A DNA stretch of 64,000 nt from Halorussus vallis (GCF_024138165.1 NZ_CP100000.1:2976001-3040000), one strand, 5' to 3'; counted from the first letter of the stretch, positions 16,681 to 25,048 are shown. The notes: generated by a model from the letters alone, not told the origin. Numbers and translations: made by a program.

Positions 16681-17280
16681 CTAGATGCCGAGCCACTCGT
16701 CGTTCCGGACCTGGTACCCGTTCGCCCGACAGAACTCCGCCGCTCGCCGGCGGACGTCCCGGGACCCCGGGAGCTTCTCCTTGTCGCGAATTCGTTCGAC
16801 GACCCAGTCCGTGACGACCTGAATCCCCTCGTCGTCGTCGTCGGCGTCGATCGATTCGAGTTCTCGGAGCGTCTTCTCGTAGGCCTCGCGCTGCGACCCG
16901 CGGAGATCGGCGTCCTGGAGCGTCTCGCTCGCTTCCACGATTCGCTTCATGGCCGCGGCGATCGTCGGCCGCTGTACCCGCAATCGGACGGCAGCGGGAG
17001 AGTCGAACGTCTCCTCGTCCGTGTCCGGGACGAGTTCCTCGACGGTGTAACTCCCGTCGACCGATTCGACCTCGCTGTCGCCGACCGCCTCGACGACCTC
17101 GGTTCCCGTCGCCGGAAACGCCAGCGAATCGAGTTCCGCCTCGAAGTCGGCGAGTTCGGCCGCTTCGACCGGCGGTTCCGTCTCGTCCCCGCGTTCCAGT
17201 TCGTCGGCGATGGCGCGCTCCTGTCGGCGCCGCTCGGCGTCGTGGGCTTGCTTGTCTCGGCCCCGCTTGTCGTCTGCCAT
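16681..17280 (-). CDS. Haloarchaeal DUF5789-like protein
   Basis: This 199-residue soluble protein starts MADDKRGRDKQAHDAERRRQ. A charged helical N-terminus leads to a small domain around ELDSLAFPATGTEVVEAVGD and SYTVEELVPDT, which matches the haloarchaeal DUF5789 pattern I recall. The C-terminal half is helical and ends GYQVRNDEWLGI. No enzyme motif is visible. An in-frame ATG 21 bases earlier exists, but the family starts at MADDK. It is a single gene, convergent with the GNAT gene and upstream of sepF on the same strand. Confidence 0.65.
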   Translation of the reverse strand: MADDKRGRDKQAHDAERRRQERAIADELERGDETEPPVEAAELADFEAELDSLAFPATGTEVVEAVGDSEVESVDGSYTVEELVPDTDEETFDSPAAVRLRVQRPTIAAAMKRIVEASETLQDADLRGSQREAYEKTLRELESIDADDDDEGIQVVTDWVVERIRDKEKLPGSRDVRRRAAEFCRANGYQVRNDEWLGI

Positions 17281-17420
17281 CCTCGAACGTAGGCTCTCCA
17301 ACCGGATAGCCCTGTGGTCGGTGAGGCGTATACGACTCTCGCGCGCGTTCGCCGTTTCGACTGCCGTCGCAGTCGAGGGATTTCGACGGGACCGAAAGAA
17401 GAGACGGAACGGTCGGCCGC

Positions 17421-17777
17421 TCAGCGCCCGAGTTTCTCGCGGCTCACGCCGACGCCGGTCGGCGTGACGATGATCTGGTCGTCGCCCTTCTGGACGATGT
17501 CGCCGTCGACCTCGCGGGCGACCTGCTGGAGTTCGTTGGTGATGCGCTCGACGGTGGTGTCCTCGGTTCGCAGGCGCGTGATGTCGGCGACCACGAGGTC
17601 GCCGTCGTAGACGGCGTCCTTGATGGCGATCATGTCCTGTTGTCCTTTGATCTCGGCGATGTGGACCTGCATCGCAGCGCCGTCGGCCGCCGTGTCGAAG
17701 TCGTCGAGGTTGAGTTCGACGTAGTCCTCGGCGGTGTTGGAGTCCCGCTCGCCGAGGATTTTGCTCATAAAGCCCAT
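17421..17777 (-). CDS. sepF: Cell division protein SepF
   Basis: This 118-residue archaeal SepF anchors FtsZ filaments to the membrane at mid-cell. An N-terminal MGFMSKILG amphipathic segment should insert into the membrane. The globular core includes YVELNLDDFDT, IKDAVYDGDLVVADITRL and VDGDIVQKGDDQIIVTPTG near the C-terminus. The length and order match haloarchaeal SepF. The start at 17777 (MGFMSK) or 17768 (MSKIL) gives nearly the same protein; the first includes the full membrane anchor. It is divergent from the DUF1028 gene with 90 bases between starts. Confidence 0.93.
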   Translation of the reverse strand: MGFMSKILGERDSNTAEDYVELNLDDFDTAADGAAMQVHIAEIKGQQDMIAIKDAVYDGDLVVADITRLRTEDTTVERITNELQQVAREVDGDIVQKGDDQIIVTPTGVGVSREKLGR

Positions 17778-17867
17778 AGACACATGGCCCCGGTGTAGCA
17801 GTATAGTTCTTACGTCAGACGGGCCGGAAGACCGACCTTTTTCTCGGCGCGAGGCGTGCGTTCGGGC

Positions 17868-18680
17868 GTGACCTTTAGCATCTGCGTCCGCGAGGAGTAC
17901 GAGGACGAGAACGGCGACGACCAGACGCGCTTCGGCGTGGCGGTGACCACCCGCCTGCCGGGCGTCGGGACGCTCTGTCCCCACGTCGGCGAGCGCGGCG
18001 CGATAGCGACCCAGAGTCTCACCAACGTCGAACTCGGCCGGAAGGGCATCGAGTACCTGGAGGACGGCCTCGCCATCGAGGACGCCCTCGAAGCCCTGCT
18101 GAACGCCGACGACGGCGCGCCCCAGCGCCAACTCCACGGCGTCGACGCCGAAGGGACCTTCGCGTTCTCCGGCGAGGAGTGCATGGACTGGTACGGCCAC
18201 GAGGAGCGCGAGACGTTCACCGTCGCGGGCAACCTCCTCGTCGGCGAGTCGGTCGTCGAGGCGACCGCCGACACCTACGCCGCGGGCGCGCCGGACTCCG
18301 GCGCGCCCGCCGACGACGCGGACGCACCGCTCGCCGAGCGACTCGTCGACGCGCTCGAAGCGGGCCACGCCGAGGGCGGCGACAAACGCGAGGACCTCCG
18401 GGTCCAGAGCGCGGCCCTGCTGGTGGCGACCACCGAGGACCGCGAGATGGAGCCGTACTACAACGACCTCCGGGTCGACGCGACCGAGACGCCGATAGCG
18501 GACCTCCGGGAAACCTACGAACTGGCGAAGGAGGGCTTCGAGGCGGCGGTCGAACGCTACGGCGACGTCTACGAGGACGACGACCTGGACGCGGTCGACG
18601 GCGAGGGGTCGGAAGTCGAGTCGGTCGACGCCGGCGAGTCCGCCGGCGTCGACGACCCTCGCGCGGACGCCGAGGAGTGA
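17868..18680 (+). CDS. DUF1028-family protein (Ntn-hydrolase-like)
   Basis: This 270-residue protein begins VTFSICVREEYED and continues with FGVAVTTRLPGVGTLCPHVG. Both are hallmarks of DUF1028, a family with an Ntn-hydrolase-like fold of unsettled function. The GVDAEGTFAFSGEECMDWYG and VAGNLLVGESVVEA segments are also typical. A long acidic C-terminal tail from about residue 220 is a halophilic extension. The GTG at 17868 fits the family start (MTFSI); a second GTG 12 bases earlier is possible. It is coupled by a GTGA overlap to the membrane gene that follows. Confidence 0.8.
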   Translation: MTFSICVREEYEDENGDDQTRFGVAVTTRLPGVGTLCPHVGERGAIATQSLTNVELGRKGIEYLEDGLAIEDALEALLNADDGAPQRQLHGVDAEGTFAFSGEECMDWYGHEERETFTVAGNLLVGESVVEATADTYAAGAPDSGAPADDADAPLAERLVDALEAGHAEGGDKREDLRVQSAALLVATTEDREMEPYYNDLRVDATETPIADLRETYELAKEGFEAAVERYGDVYEDDDLDAVDGEGSEVESVDAGESAGVDDPRADAEE

Positions 18681-19312
18681 CCCGCGAATCGGTCGCCGCG
18701 CCCTCGTTCTGGACGACGCGGCGGGTCCGCCTGGCCGGGACGGCCGGACTCGTCGGCGGCGTCGGCTGGGCGCTTCTGGCGGCGGTTTCGTACGCCGCCG
18801 GCGCGAACGTGTTCACACCGACGACCCGCTCGTACGCTGTCCTCGACGCGCTCACGCCGCTGGCGCTCCTGCTCGCGACGGTCGCCGTCGCGGCGTATCG
18901 CGCCCGAACTGAGCCGCGGTGGAACCGCCTCGCCGCGGTCGGATTCGTCGCCCTCCTCGTCGGCCTCGCGGGCGCGACCGTCGGAACGGCTGCATCCGCG
19001 CTCGGCGCCGTCGCGGGGCCCGAAGGCTGGACGCTCTCGCTCGTGGGGTGGGAGGTTTCGGCGTTCGCGTACCTCCTCGCGTTGCTCGGCGCGGCGGCGT
19101 TCGGCGTCGGGCTCCTCCAGGGCGAGGTGCCGCCCCGCGTCGCGGCCGTCTCGCTCGCGGGCGCGCTGCCGGTCGGGGCCCTCGTCTCGCTCGGCCTCGG
19201 CGTCGCGGTGGGCGACGAGGCGGTCGTGCCGGTCGGCCCGGCGCTGCTGCTCGGCGCGGGCGTCGCGGCGCTCGGTCGGTTTCTCCGGACCGGGCGAGAA
19301 ATCGAGAAGTGA
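18677..19312 (+). CDS. Multi-pass membrane protein, unknown function
   Basis: This 211-residue protein has about six hydrophobic segments, including LAGTAGLVGGVGWALLAAVS, LDALTPLALLLATVAVAAY and PALLLGAGVAALGRFL. It has no visible catalytic or binding motif. The design of many short helices with Gly and Ala recalls small haloarchaeal DUF-type membrane proteins. Its GTG start lies inside the stop of the DUF1028 gene (GTGA), so the two are translated together. It ends six bases before the convergent PUA gene. Confidence 0.65.
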   Translation: MTRESVAAPSFWTTRRVRLAGTAGLVGGVGWALLAAVSYAAGANVFTPTTRSYAVLDALTPLALLLATVAVAAYRARTEPRWNRLAAVGFVALLVGLAGATVGTAASALGAVAGPEGWTLSLVGWEVSAFAYLLALLGAAAFGVGLLQGEVPPRVAAVSLAGALPVGALVSLGLGVAVGDEAVVPVGPALLLGAGVAALGRFLRTGREIEK

Positions 19313-19318
19313 CGGAGC

Positions 19319-19798
19319 TCAGACCACGAACTGGTAGAGTTCGTCGCCGACGTGGTGGAGCGACTCGACGACCTTCCCCTCGCTGCCCACCATGTCGTCG
19401 CCTGACGTCTTCGCGCGGCCGATGGCAAGCACCTTGCCGTGGGACTCCTCGGCGATGGCGACCAGGTCGCCGGCTTCGATGTCCTCGTCGGCTTCCGTGA
19501 TGCCGGGTCGCATCACGTCGGCGCCGTCGCTGACGAACGACACCGCGCCCGCGTCGACGGTGACGACGTGGGTCTGGGGCGAGTAGTCGTTCGCGCCGCT
19601 GACGGTCAGGAACGGTTCGTCGTCCACGTAGAGGACCGCCGGGTCGCCGTTCACCAGCACGAGGTCGAACTCCGAGTCCTCCAGTTCGACCAGTTCGTAG
19701 GTGTCGGCGTCCAGTTCGACGCCGAGGCCCTCGTCGAGCGCCTCCTCGATTTCGCGCACCTCGTCGCTCCGGAGGTGGTGGCGAGACTTTACCTTCAT
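19319..19798 (-). CDS. PUA-domain RNA-binding protein (MCT-1/Tma20-like)
   Basis: This 159-residue protein starts MKVKSRHHLRSDEVREIEEA. An N-terminal pre-PUA domain (residues 1-75) is followed by a PUA domain around TVDAGAVSFVSDGADVMRPG and DEDIEAGDLVAIAEES. The PUA fold binds structured RNA such as tRNA or rRNA. The two-domain order matches archaeal homologues of MCT-1/Tma20, which act around translation initiation or ribosome recycling in eukaryotes. I rejected a longer frame starting at 19894 because its N-terminus is not family-like. It is divergent from the DUF6432 gene. Confidence 0.85.
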   Translation of the reverse strand: MKVKSRHHLRSDEVREIEEALDEGLGVELDADTYELVELEDSEFDLVLVNGDPAVLYVDDEPFLTVSGANDYSPQTHVVTVDAGAVSFVSDGADVMRPGITEADEDIEAGDLVAIAEESHGKVLAIGRAKTSGDDMVGSEGKVVESLHHVGDELYQFVV

Positions 19799-19884
19799 AC
19801 CTCTACGTGGGGCGCTTCGCGGCTTAATACCCCCGCCTTCGGGGCGGGGATAAGCGTAAGAACCCGCCCGACATACTGCCACGT

Positions 19885-20181
19885 ATGAAGGCAAAGCGGG
19901 AGTACCGGGACCGCGAGACGGTCGAGGTTGCGGTGCTGGACGCCCTCGTCGACCGGGGCGAGGAAGGGATGACCGTCTTCGAGATTCGGTCCCAGGTCGA
20001 CGCCGACATCGACGAACTCGAAACCGCGCTCGGCGGTCTCAAGGACGACGGCCTCATCCACGCCAACAGCAAGGACCAGCGGACCCTCATCACTCCCGAC
20101 GACCGCGTCGTCCCCGACCCCGACGAGGAACCCGAAGAGCCCTCGTTCGTCGACCGCATCATCGAACGCCTGCCGCTTTGA
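19885..20181 (+). CDS. Winged-helix protein (DUF6432-like)
   Basis: This 98-residue acidic protein begins MKAKREYRDRETVEVAVLDA. A winged-helix fold is suggested by the helices VAVLDALVDR, MTVFEIRSQV and DIDELETALGGLKDDG, then the short wing LIHANSKDQRTLITPDDRVV. I recall the family as DUF6432 in haloarchaea. It may bind DNA, but no target or partner is evident. It is divergent from the PUA gene with 86 bases between starts. A ggggataagcg sequence near 19846-19856 is the likely promoter. Confidence 0.7.
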   Translation: MKAKREYRDRETVEVAVLDALVDRGEEGMTVFEIRSQVDADIDELETALGGLKDDGLIHANSKDQRTLITPDDRVVPDPDEEPEEPSFVDRIIERLPL

Positions 20182-20239
20182 GCGGGTGGTCTTTCGTTTC
20201 TCCCTCGACGGGAACGTTCTCTTTCGGAGCGATTCGCTA

Positions 20240-20433
20240 AAACCGCGACTGTCACTGCAATCGGGACCGCTACTGCAACTGCGACCGCCACTCGCACGAT
20301 ACAACTGAGTACCGCGCCGCCGCACCGCAACCGCAGACCACGCACCTCCCCAGCCGACTCCGTCGCGCCCTCCGGGCGCTCAGTCGTCCCTCGCGCGAGA
20401 TGGTCGCGCCACGAGGGCGCGACCGCGCGCGCC
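20240..20433 (-). repeat. Type A element, reverse arm of inverted pair 1
   Basis: The plus strand carries GCAACTGC/ACCGC-rich DNA, gtaccgcgccgccgcaccgc, ccacgcacctccccagccga at 20338-20357, then cctcgcgcgagatggtcgcg and finally gcgcgcgcc at 20433. These are the reverse complements of the forward-arm blocks. The reverse arm and the next forward arm face each other around a 40-base spacer. Confidence 0.8.
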
Positions 20434-20473
20434 GTGCCGGATGTGAAGATGCGCGAACCTAATTTTTGGTAAC

Positions 20474-20745
20474 GGCGCGCGCCGGCGTCCTCGTGAGCGA
20501 AGCGAACGGGGGCCCGTGGGAGCGAAGCTCCCACGGCGCGGCTTCATGCCGCGCCGAACCGCGCGAGGGATGAGCGAACGAGCGTCAGCGAGTGAGGGAA
20601 TCGGCTGGGGAGGCGTGTGGTTGCGGTGCGGTACTCATTTGGACCGTGTTAGCTTGCGGTTTCGTTGTCGTCGCGTTACGGTAGTTCTCGGAATTGGGCT
20701 GGTCTACGGTCGCGTCGCGGTCGCAGTCACACTGTTTCTGGTCGC
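20474..20745 (+). repeat. Type A element, forward arm of inverted pair 1
   Basis: It begins ggcgcgcgccggcg, carries an extra hairpin (gtgggagcgaagctcccac, near 20516-20534), then cgcgagggatgagcga, tcggctggggaggcgtgtgg at 20601-20620, and gcggtgcggtactcatttgg. It is the longest arm in the window. Confidence 0.8.
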
Positions 20746-20826
20746 ATAGCACCACGACTCTTGACCACCGAAATTCTATAGAGCGATTCCAACCGTTTAA
20801 TCCCGCTCGGCCACCAATAACGCGAC

Positions 20827-21981
20827 ATGACCGTCATCGAGGACCAGCAGTCGGACCTCGGCGCGACGTGGACCGAGGTCGGCGGCCGCCGAATCCCCGC
20901 CCACTACGGACGCCCGGAGCGGACCCACCGCGCGGTCCGGAACGTGGTTGGCGTCACCGAGATGCCCTACGGCGTGATGGTCGTCCGCGGCGACGACCGA
21001 GTGGAGTACGTCGACAACGTCGTCTCGAACGCCGTCCCCGCGACCGACGGCGAAGGGACCTACGCCCTCCTGCTCGACCCGCAGGGCCGGGTCGAGTTGG
21101 ACATGTACGTCTACAACGCCGGCGAGCAACTCCTGCTGTTCGTCCCGCCCGGCCGCGCCGAGGACCTCGCCGCGGAGTGGCGCGAGAAGGTGTTCGTCCA
21201 GGACGTCGAAATCGACGCCGCGAGCGACGACTTCGCCGTCTTCGGCGTCCACGGCCCGAAGTCGACCGAGAAGATAGCCAGCGTGCTCAACGCCGCCGGC
21301 GCGCCCGACGGCCACCTCACCTTCGAGCGCGGCCGGATGGCCGAAATCGGCGTCACCGTGATTCAAACCGACGCGCCGGCCGGCGAGGAGGGGTACGAGG
21401 TGGTCTGTACGACCGGAACGACCGAAACCGAGACCGGCGAGACGAGCAACGCCGAGCGCGTCTTCGACACCCTGCTCAACCACGGACTGAACGCCGCGCC
21501 GTTCGGCCGCGACACCTGGGAGACGCTCACCCTCGAAGCCGGGACGCCGCTGTTCGACGCCGAACTCGCGGGCCGGATTCCGAACGCGCTCGGACTCCGC
21601 AACGCGCTGGACTTCGAGAAAGGCTGTTACGTCGGCCAGGAGGTCGTCTCCCGCGTCGAGAACCGCGGCCGGCCGAGCGAGCGCCTGGTCGGTCTGCGCA
21701 CCGAGGCGCTCCCCGAGTCCGACGCGGCCGTCTTCGTGGACGACGAGGCGGTCGGCGAGGTCACCCGCGCGGCCGAGAGTCCCTCGCTCGACGAACCCGT
21801 CGCCTTTGCGTTCGTGGACTTCGAAGTCGGCGAGCGCGCCGACCAGGGAGCGGGAAGCGACGGCGAGGGGGACGACGCGCCGCTGACGGTCCGCGTCGGC
21901 GGCGAGGAGGTTCCCGCCGAAGTCGAACCGCTCCCGTTCGTCGAGGGGAGCGACCGCTCGGCGCGACTGCCGACCTACTGA
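20827..21981 (+). CDS. YgfZ/GcvT-like folate-binding protein
   Basis: This 384-residue protein has the aminomethyltransferase fold. The YgfZ signature KGCYVGQEVVSR near residues 267-278 marks it as YgfZ/IbaG-type rather than true glycine-cleavage T-protein. FAVFGVHGPKS and FGRDTWETLTLEAGTPLF are also typical of the GcvT superfamily. YgfZ binds tetrahydrofolate and helps assemble or repair some iron-sulfur proteins and tRNA-modifying enzymes in bacteria; the haloarchaeal role is inferred. It stands alone behind the paired type A element and is convergent with the LURP-one gene across a hairpin. Confidence 0.85.
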   Translation: MTVIEDQQSDLGATWTEVGGRRIPAHYGRPERTHRAVRNVVGVTEMPYGVMVVRGDDRVEYVDNVVSNAVPATDGEGTYALLLDPQGRVELDMYVYNAGEQLLLFVPPGRAEDLAAEWREKVFVQDVEIDAASDDFAVFGVHGPKSTEKIASVLNAAGAPDGHLTFERGRMAEIGVTVIQTDAPAGEEGYEVVCTTGTTETETGETSNAERVFDTLLNHGLNAAPFGRDTWETLTLEAGTPLFDAELAGRIPNALGLRNALDFEKGCYVGQEVVSRVENRGRPSERLVGLRTEALPESDAAVFVDDEAVGEVTRAAESPSLDEPVAFAFVDFEVGERADQGAGSDGEGDDAPLTVRVGGEEVPAEVEPLPFVEGSDRSARLPTY

Positions 21982-21990
21982 CCTGCGGGC

Positions 21991-22024
21991 CCGCACTTCG
22001 GCGGTCGTGACCGCCGAAGTGCGG
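21991..22024. repeat. Perfect inverted repeat between convergent genes
   Basis: The arms 21991-22006 and 22009-22024 are exact reverse complements of 16 bases around the two-base loop gt. It sits nine bases after one stop codon and nine bases before the other, so it could serve both transcripts as a shared 3' hairpin. Confidence 0.88.
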
Positions 22025-22033
22025 ACTTACGGC

Positions 22034-22603
22034 TCAGTTGTCCTCGATGGCGTCGACGACCATCGCGGCCGCGACCACGGCCTCCCTCCCGACGTCCAGT
22101 TCGTCGGCCAGTCGGACGACGTAGGTGTCCCGGAGCGAGAACTGCCCGTCGATGGTTCCCACCTGCCGGCCGTCGACCGTTATCACGTAGGAGTGGGGCA
22201 ACAGGTCGAAGAGTTCGCTGACGTGGCGCAGCAGCGAAACCAGTTTGCTCTTCGAGGCGATCTCGGCGTACACCGTGCCGGAGTCGGGGTCCCGGAGCGT
22301 CCACTTGTCGTGGAGCAGGGTGAAGTTGCGGTCGAGCACGACCGCCGGTTCGCCGGTCCCCTCGTCGATCAGCGTGTAGTTGCCCGCGACATCGAGGACG
22401 CCGCTGGCCTTCACGGTGAACGCGGGGTCGCCGTTCGCGTCGGCGAACGGGAACTCCTCCTTGAGTTTGAACCGCTTCTGGCGGCCCTGGAGGACGAGGT
22501 TCCCGTCGCCGTCGTAGGCCTTGTACTTGTTCCGAACGAGCGACTGGACGACCTCGTACTCGTCGTCCGTGAGGTCGATGGTCGAGAGGGAGTCGTCGGT
22601 CAC
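22034..22603 (-). CDS. LURP-one-related (DUF567) protein
   Basis: This 189-residue protein reads VTDDSLSTIDLTDDEYEVVQ at the start. It has the repeated beta-strand pattern of the Tubby/LURP-one fold, for example NKYKAYDGDGNLVLQGRQK, FTVKASGVLDVAGNYTLIDE and VVLDRNFTLLHDKWTLRD. In plants the fold may bind phospholipids; in archaea no function is known. I chose the GTG at 22603 because the minus-strand tatataacc box (about 22626-22637) lies about 28 bases before it. A longer frame would start inside or upstream of the promoter. Confidence 0.8.
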   Translation of the reverse strand: MTDDSLSTIDLTDDEYEVVQSLVRNKYKAYDGDGNLVLQGRQKRFKLKEEFPFADANGDPAFTVKASGVLDVAGNYTLIDEGTGEPAVVLDRNFTLLHDKWTLRDPDSGTVYAEIASKSKLVSLLRHVSELFDLLPHSYVITVDGRQVGTIDGQFSLRDTYVVRLADELDVGREAVVAAAMVVDAIEDN

Positions 22604-22623
22604 GGTCGCCGGTTGTTCGTTTC

Positions 22624-22638
22624 GGGTTATATACTTTC
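22624..22638 (-). promoter_or_regulatory. TATA box of the LURP-one gene
   Basis: On the minus strand the sequence is aagtatataacc, centred about 28 bases before the GTG at 22603. It is the clearest promoter in this stretch and decides the start codon. Confidence 0.65.
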
Positions 22639-22812
22639 GCGCCGTGTAACGGTCGATGTCGTTCGGTCGAAGCGATTCGACTCCGTCATCGGGCGAGGTG
22701 AGCAGTTTCCGCTCTCCATCGGGAACCAGCACTCCGAGGCCGCTCGGTTCGCGATACGAAATCGGTGGTTCTATCCGTCAATTTCATCACGTGTCTCTTC
22801 CACCCTCGAAGC

Positions 22813-22989
22813 ATGTCCGATGCCGTTCGCCGTCGACTCGATGCGCTCCTCCTACTTTGTTCGGCGCTTCTCGGAATCGTCGTCACGTACCTGTTCCTAA
22901 GCCCGAATGTGACGATTGCGTTCTTCGGTTACGCAGTCCTACCGACGGCGCTCATCTTTGTCGGCGTATCGTGGTACGTGCAGAAGTAA
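22813..22989 (+). CDS. 58-residue two-helix membrane protein
   Basis: The product MSDAVRRRLDALLLLCSALL has one helix (residues about 9-27) and, after the short loop LSPNVT, a second (about 32-54), ending WYVQK. This is a helical hairpin with a positive cytoplasmic N-terminus. No family is recognised. The ATG at 22813 gives a clean start; an upstream ATG would add 16 residues that include promoter-like DNA. It lies in a divergent gap with the LURP-one gene. Confidence 0.55.
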   Translation: MSDAVRRRLDALLLLCSALLGIVVTYLFLSPNVTIAFFGYAVLPTALIFVGVSWYVQK

Positions 22990-23098
22990 CGCCGCGTAGT
23001 CGAACACTAGCTGTAACGGGAGGTCGGTAACTCACCGAGGCGAGCGGGCGGGCGTTTCGACGATGCCGACGCTTCCGAAAGCCCTCGGCCGGCCGCGG

Positions 23099-24118
23099 TC
23101 ACTCGCTGGCGTACTCGCGGGCCGCCACGGTGACGAGCGTCTTCGTGAACCCGAGGACGATGGGGCCGACGAAGATACCCATGACCCCGAACACCGCGAG
23201 GCCGCCGAAGATGCCGAGGATGAGGATGGCGGGGTTGAGGTTCGCGCTCCGGCCGCCGAGCACCGGGCGGAGGTAGTTGTCCGAGAGGTTCACCAGCCCG
23301 AACCCGTAGACGAGCAGCGCCGTGCCGGCGACCGGCCTGCCGGTCGCCAGCAGGTAGAACCCCGCGGGACCCCAGATGAACATCGACCCGACGAACGGGA
23401 GCACGCCCAGCACCACCGATACGACCGTCCAGAACACGACGTTCGAGAAGCCCAGCACGGCCAGCGCGAGCCCCGTGAGCACCGCCTGGACCACGGCGAT
23501 GACGAACGTCGTGATCAGCACCGCGTAGGTGAGGCGGTCGAGGTCGGCGATCAGTTCCTCCTGTACGTTTCGGGGCAGCGGCGTCACCTGGCGGAACCAC
23601 GCCACCGACCGCTCGCCGCCGACGAGCAGGTAGTAGAGCACGAAGCCGAAGATCGTGAACCCGATGAAGACCTTCGAGACGCCGCCGACCAGCCCGGAGG
23701 CCTCCTGGAGGATCCGACCGACACCCGACTGGACGACGCTGGCCAGCTCCTGGAGCCCCTGGTCGACGTACTCCAGCGGGTCGACCCCGAACGTCTCGAT
23801 GACGAACCGGCGCAGCGACTCCAGCTCCGCGCCGAGTTCGTCGACTTCGAGGCTCTCTATCGCGGCGAGCGCCTGCGTGACTACCACCCGGAGCAGCAGC
23901 GCCAGCGGCAGCACGAACAGGACCGTGGCCGCGACCATCAGGAACACGGCCGACTTCCGTCGGCCGATTCGCGGCGCGAGCCGACGCTGGGCGGGGTAGA
24001 GCGCGTACGCGATCAGCACCGCGAGCGCGACGTAGGTGAAGAAGGGCCGGACGACGAGCCACGACACGAACAGCGCGACCCCCACGAGGACGGCGAGAAA
24101 CGCCCGCTCGTCGTTCAT
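23099..24118 (-). CDS. AI-2E family transporter (YdiK/TqsA/PerM type)
   Basis: This 339-residue protein has about eight transmembrane helices: three near the N-terminus (residues about 8-90), a large extracytoplasmic region around residues 90-150, and five more towards the C-terminus. The signatures YYLLVGGERSVAWFRQVTPLP, GVLPFVGSMFIWGPAGFYLL and NPAILILGIFGGLAVFGVMG match the AI-2E transporter (UPF0118) family. These export small molecules or sodium in different organisms, and the substrate here is unknown. The start MNDERAFLAVLVG at 24118 is typical. The palindrome at 24197-24232 separates it from the upstream regulator gene. Confidence 0.88.
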   Translation of the reverse strand: MNDERAFLAVLVGVALFVSWLVVRPFFTYVALAVLIAYALYPAQRRLAPRIGRRKSAVFLMVAATVLFVLPLALLLRVVVTQALAAIESLEVDELGAELESLRRFVIETFGVDPLEYVDQGLQELASVVQSGVGRILQEASGLVGGVSKVFIGFTIFGFVLYYLLVGGERSVAWFRQVTPLPRNVQEELIADLDRLTYAVLITTFVIAVVQAVLTGLALAVLGFSNVVFWTVVSVVLGVLPFVGSMFIWGPAGFYLLATGRPVAGTALLVYGFGLVNLSDNYLRPVLGGRSANLNPAILILGIFGGLAVFGVMGIFVGPIVLGFTKTLVTVAAREYASE

Positions 24119-24196
24119 GGCGACTGGTACGACGACTGGGCGGAAAAGCGGTACGGCGGAAAGTGACGGGCCGGAGGGTGGCGAATCGGAAAGGCG

Positions 24197-24232
24197 GGTC
24201 GGCGGGACGCGGCCGGCCGCGTCCCGCCGACC
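24197..24232. repeat. Perfect 36-bp palindrome
   Basis: The arms ggtcggcgggacgcggcc and their exact complement meet with no spacer at 24214|24215. It lies 30 bases after the stop of the Lrp-TrkA_C gene on the minus strand and about 80 bases before the AI-2E start. Confidence 0.88.
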
Positions 24233-24261
24233 TACCCTGGCCGCGGTTCACCGAGTACGGT

Positions 24262-25014
24262 TCACTCGGGCGCGCCGGTTTCGAAGGCGGTGACGGTCGC
24301 ATCCGACAGCGCCTCCGGCGAGAACAGGGTGATGACGTCGCCCGCCTCGACGAGCGTGTCGCCCTTCGGCGTGAGTATCTCGTCGCCGCGCTCGATGCTG
24401 ATGACCAGCGTCTCGTCGTCGAGGATGCCCGAGTCGTTGGCCTCCTTGAGGGTCTTGCCGGTGATGGCGGCCTCCTCGGAGACGGTGAACTCGATGACCT
24501 CCGCGCCGCCCGCGAGGCTCTGGACGTCGGCCAGCGACGGGCGCGGCCGGTCTTTGTCGGGGCTGAACGGATGGTAGGGGTGGAACAGTTCGTCCCGGAC
24601 GATGTCCTCGCGTTCGAGTTCCAGACCGCGGCTCGACAGCTCCTGGGTGACCCGCGTGATGTCGTCGGTGTCGGTTCCGACCGCCGTGACGATGACGTTC
24701 TCGCGGCCGGACATCAGTTCCCGGACGTTCACCACGCCCGAAATCTCGAGTACCTCCTGGGCGAGTCGGTGGCGGTCTGCCACCGGCGCGGTGCAGGTGA
24801 ACTGGTTGACGACGCGGCTGTCGGTCTGCTCGTAGTCGATGTCGGCGTGGTACCCCTCGATGATGCCCTCCTCCTCCATCTGGCGGATTCGGTGCCGAAT
24901 CGTGGCCGGGGTGACGTCGACCTCCTCGGCGATGGTCGGGGCCGTCGTGTTCCGCGCGTCGGCGACGAGATGATACAGAATTCGCTTGTCGATCTCGTCG
25001 ATGCGATAGCTCAT
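24262..25014 (-). CDS. Lrp/AsnC-type regulator fused to a TrkA_C (RCK_C) domain
   Basis: This 250-residue protein starts MSYRIDEIDKRILYHLVADA, an AsnC-type helix-turn-helix with VTPATIRHRIRQMEEEGII near residues 34-52. A RAM-like ligand-binding segment follows, TCTAPVADRHRLAQEVLEI and VNVRELMSGRENVIVTAVG. The C-terminal 85 residues are a TrkA_C domain (KGDTLVEAGDVITLF). RCK_C domains bind nucleotides or cations, so this is a regulator that may sense potassium or c-di-AMP, as inference. Its RCK_C resembles that of the TrkA protein at 25971-26654. A TATA-like gattttta lies about 27 bases before the ATG. Confidence 0.9.
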   Translation of the reverse strand: MSYRIDEIDKRILYHLVADARNTTAPTIAEEVDVTPATIRHRIRQMEEEGIIEGYHADIDYEQTDSRVVNQFTCTAPVADRHRLAQEVLEISGVVNVRELMSGRENVIVTAVGTDTDDITRVTQELSSRGLELEREDIVRDELFHPYHPFSPDKDRPRPSLADVQSLAGGAEVIEFTVSEEAAITGKTLKEANDSGILDDETLVISIERGDEILTPKGDTLVEAGDVITLFSPEALSDATVTAFETGAPE

Positions 25015-25029
25015 ACTCGGCTCTTAGCT

Positions 25030-25048
25030 CGGTATTCATAAAAATCCA
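25030..25048 (-). promoter_or_regulatory. TATA box of the Lrp-TrkA_C gene
   Basis: The minus strand carries gatttttatgaatacc, centred about 27 bases before the ATG at 25014. The next 150 bases are also AT-rich, with a second tatatagcgg near 25167-25176 whose orientation is unclear. Confidence 0.55.

Larger units (their letters stand above)
20182..20826. other. Gene-free stretch containing a paired type A element
   Basis: Nearly the whole 645-base interval is one reverse arm (20240-20433), a 40-base spacer and one forward arm (20474-20745). The last 80 bases include cgtttaatcccg near 20796-20807, a likely TATA box for the following gene. No gene is supported. Confidence 0.75.

Noticed and set aside
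20240-20745. A CRISPR array.
   Set aside because: The repeats are inverted, variable in spacing and not regularly interspersed with unique spacers, and no cas genes are present in the window.
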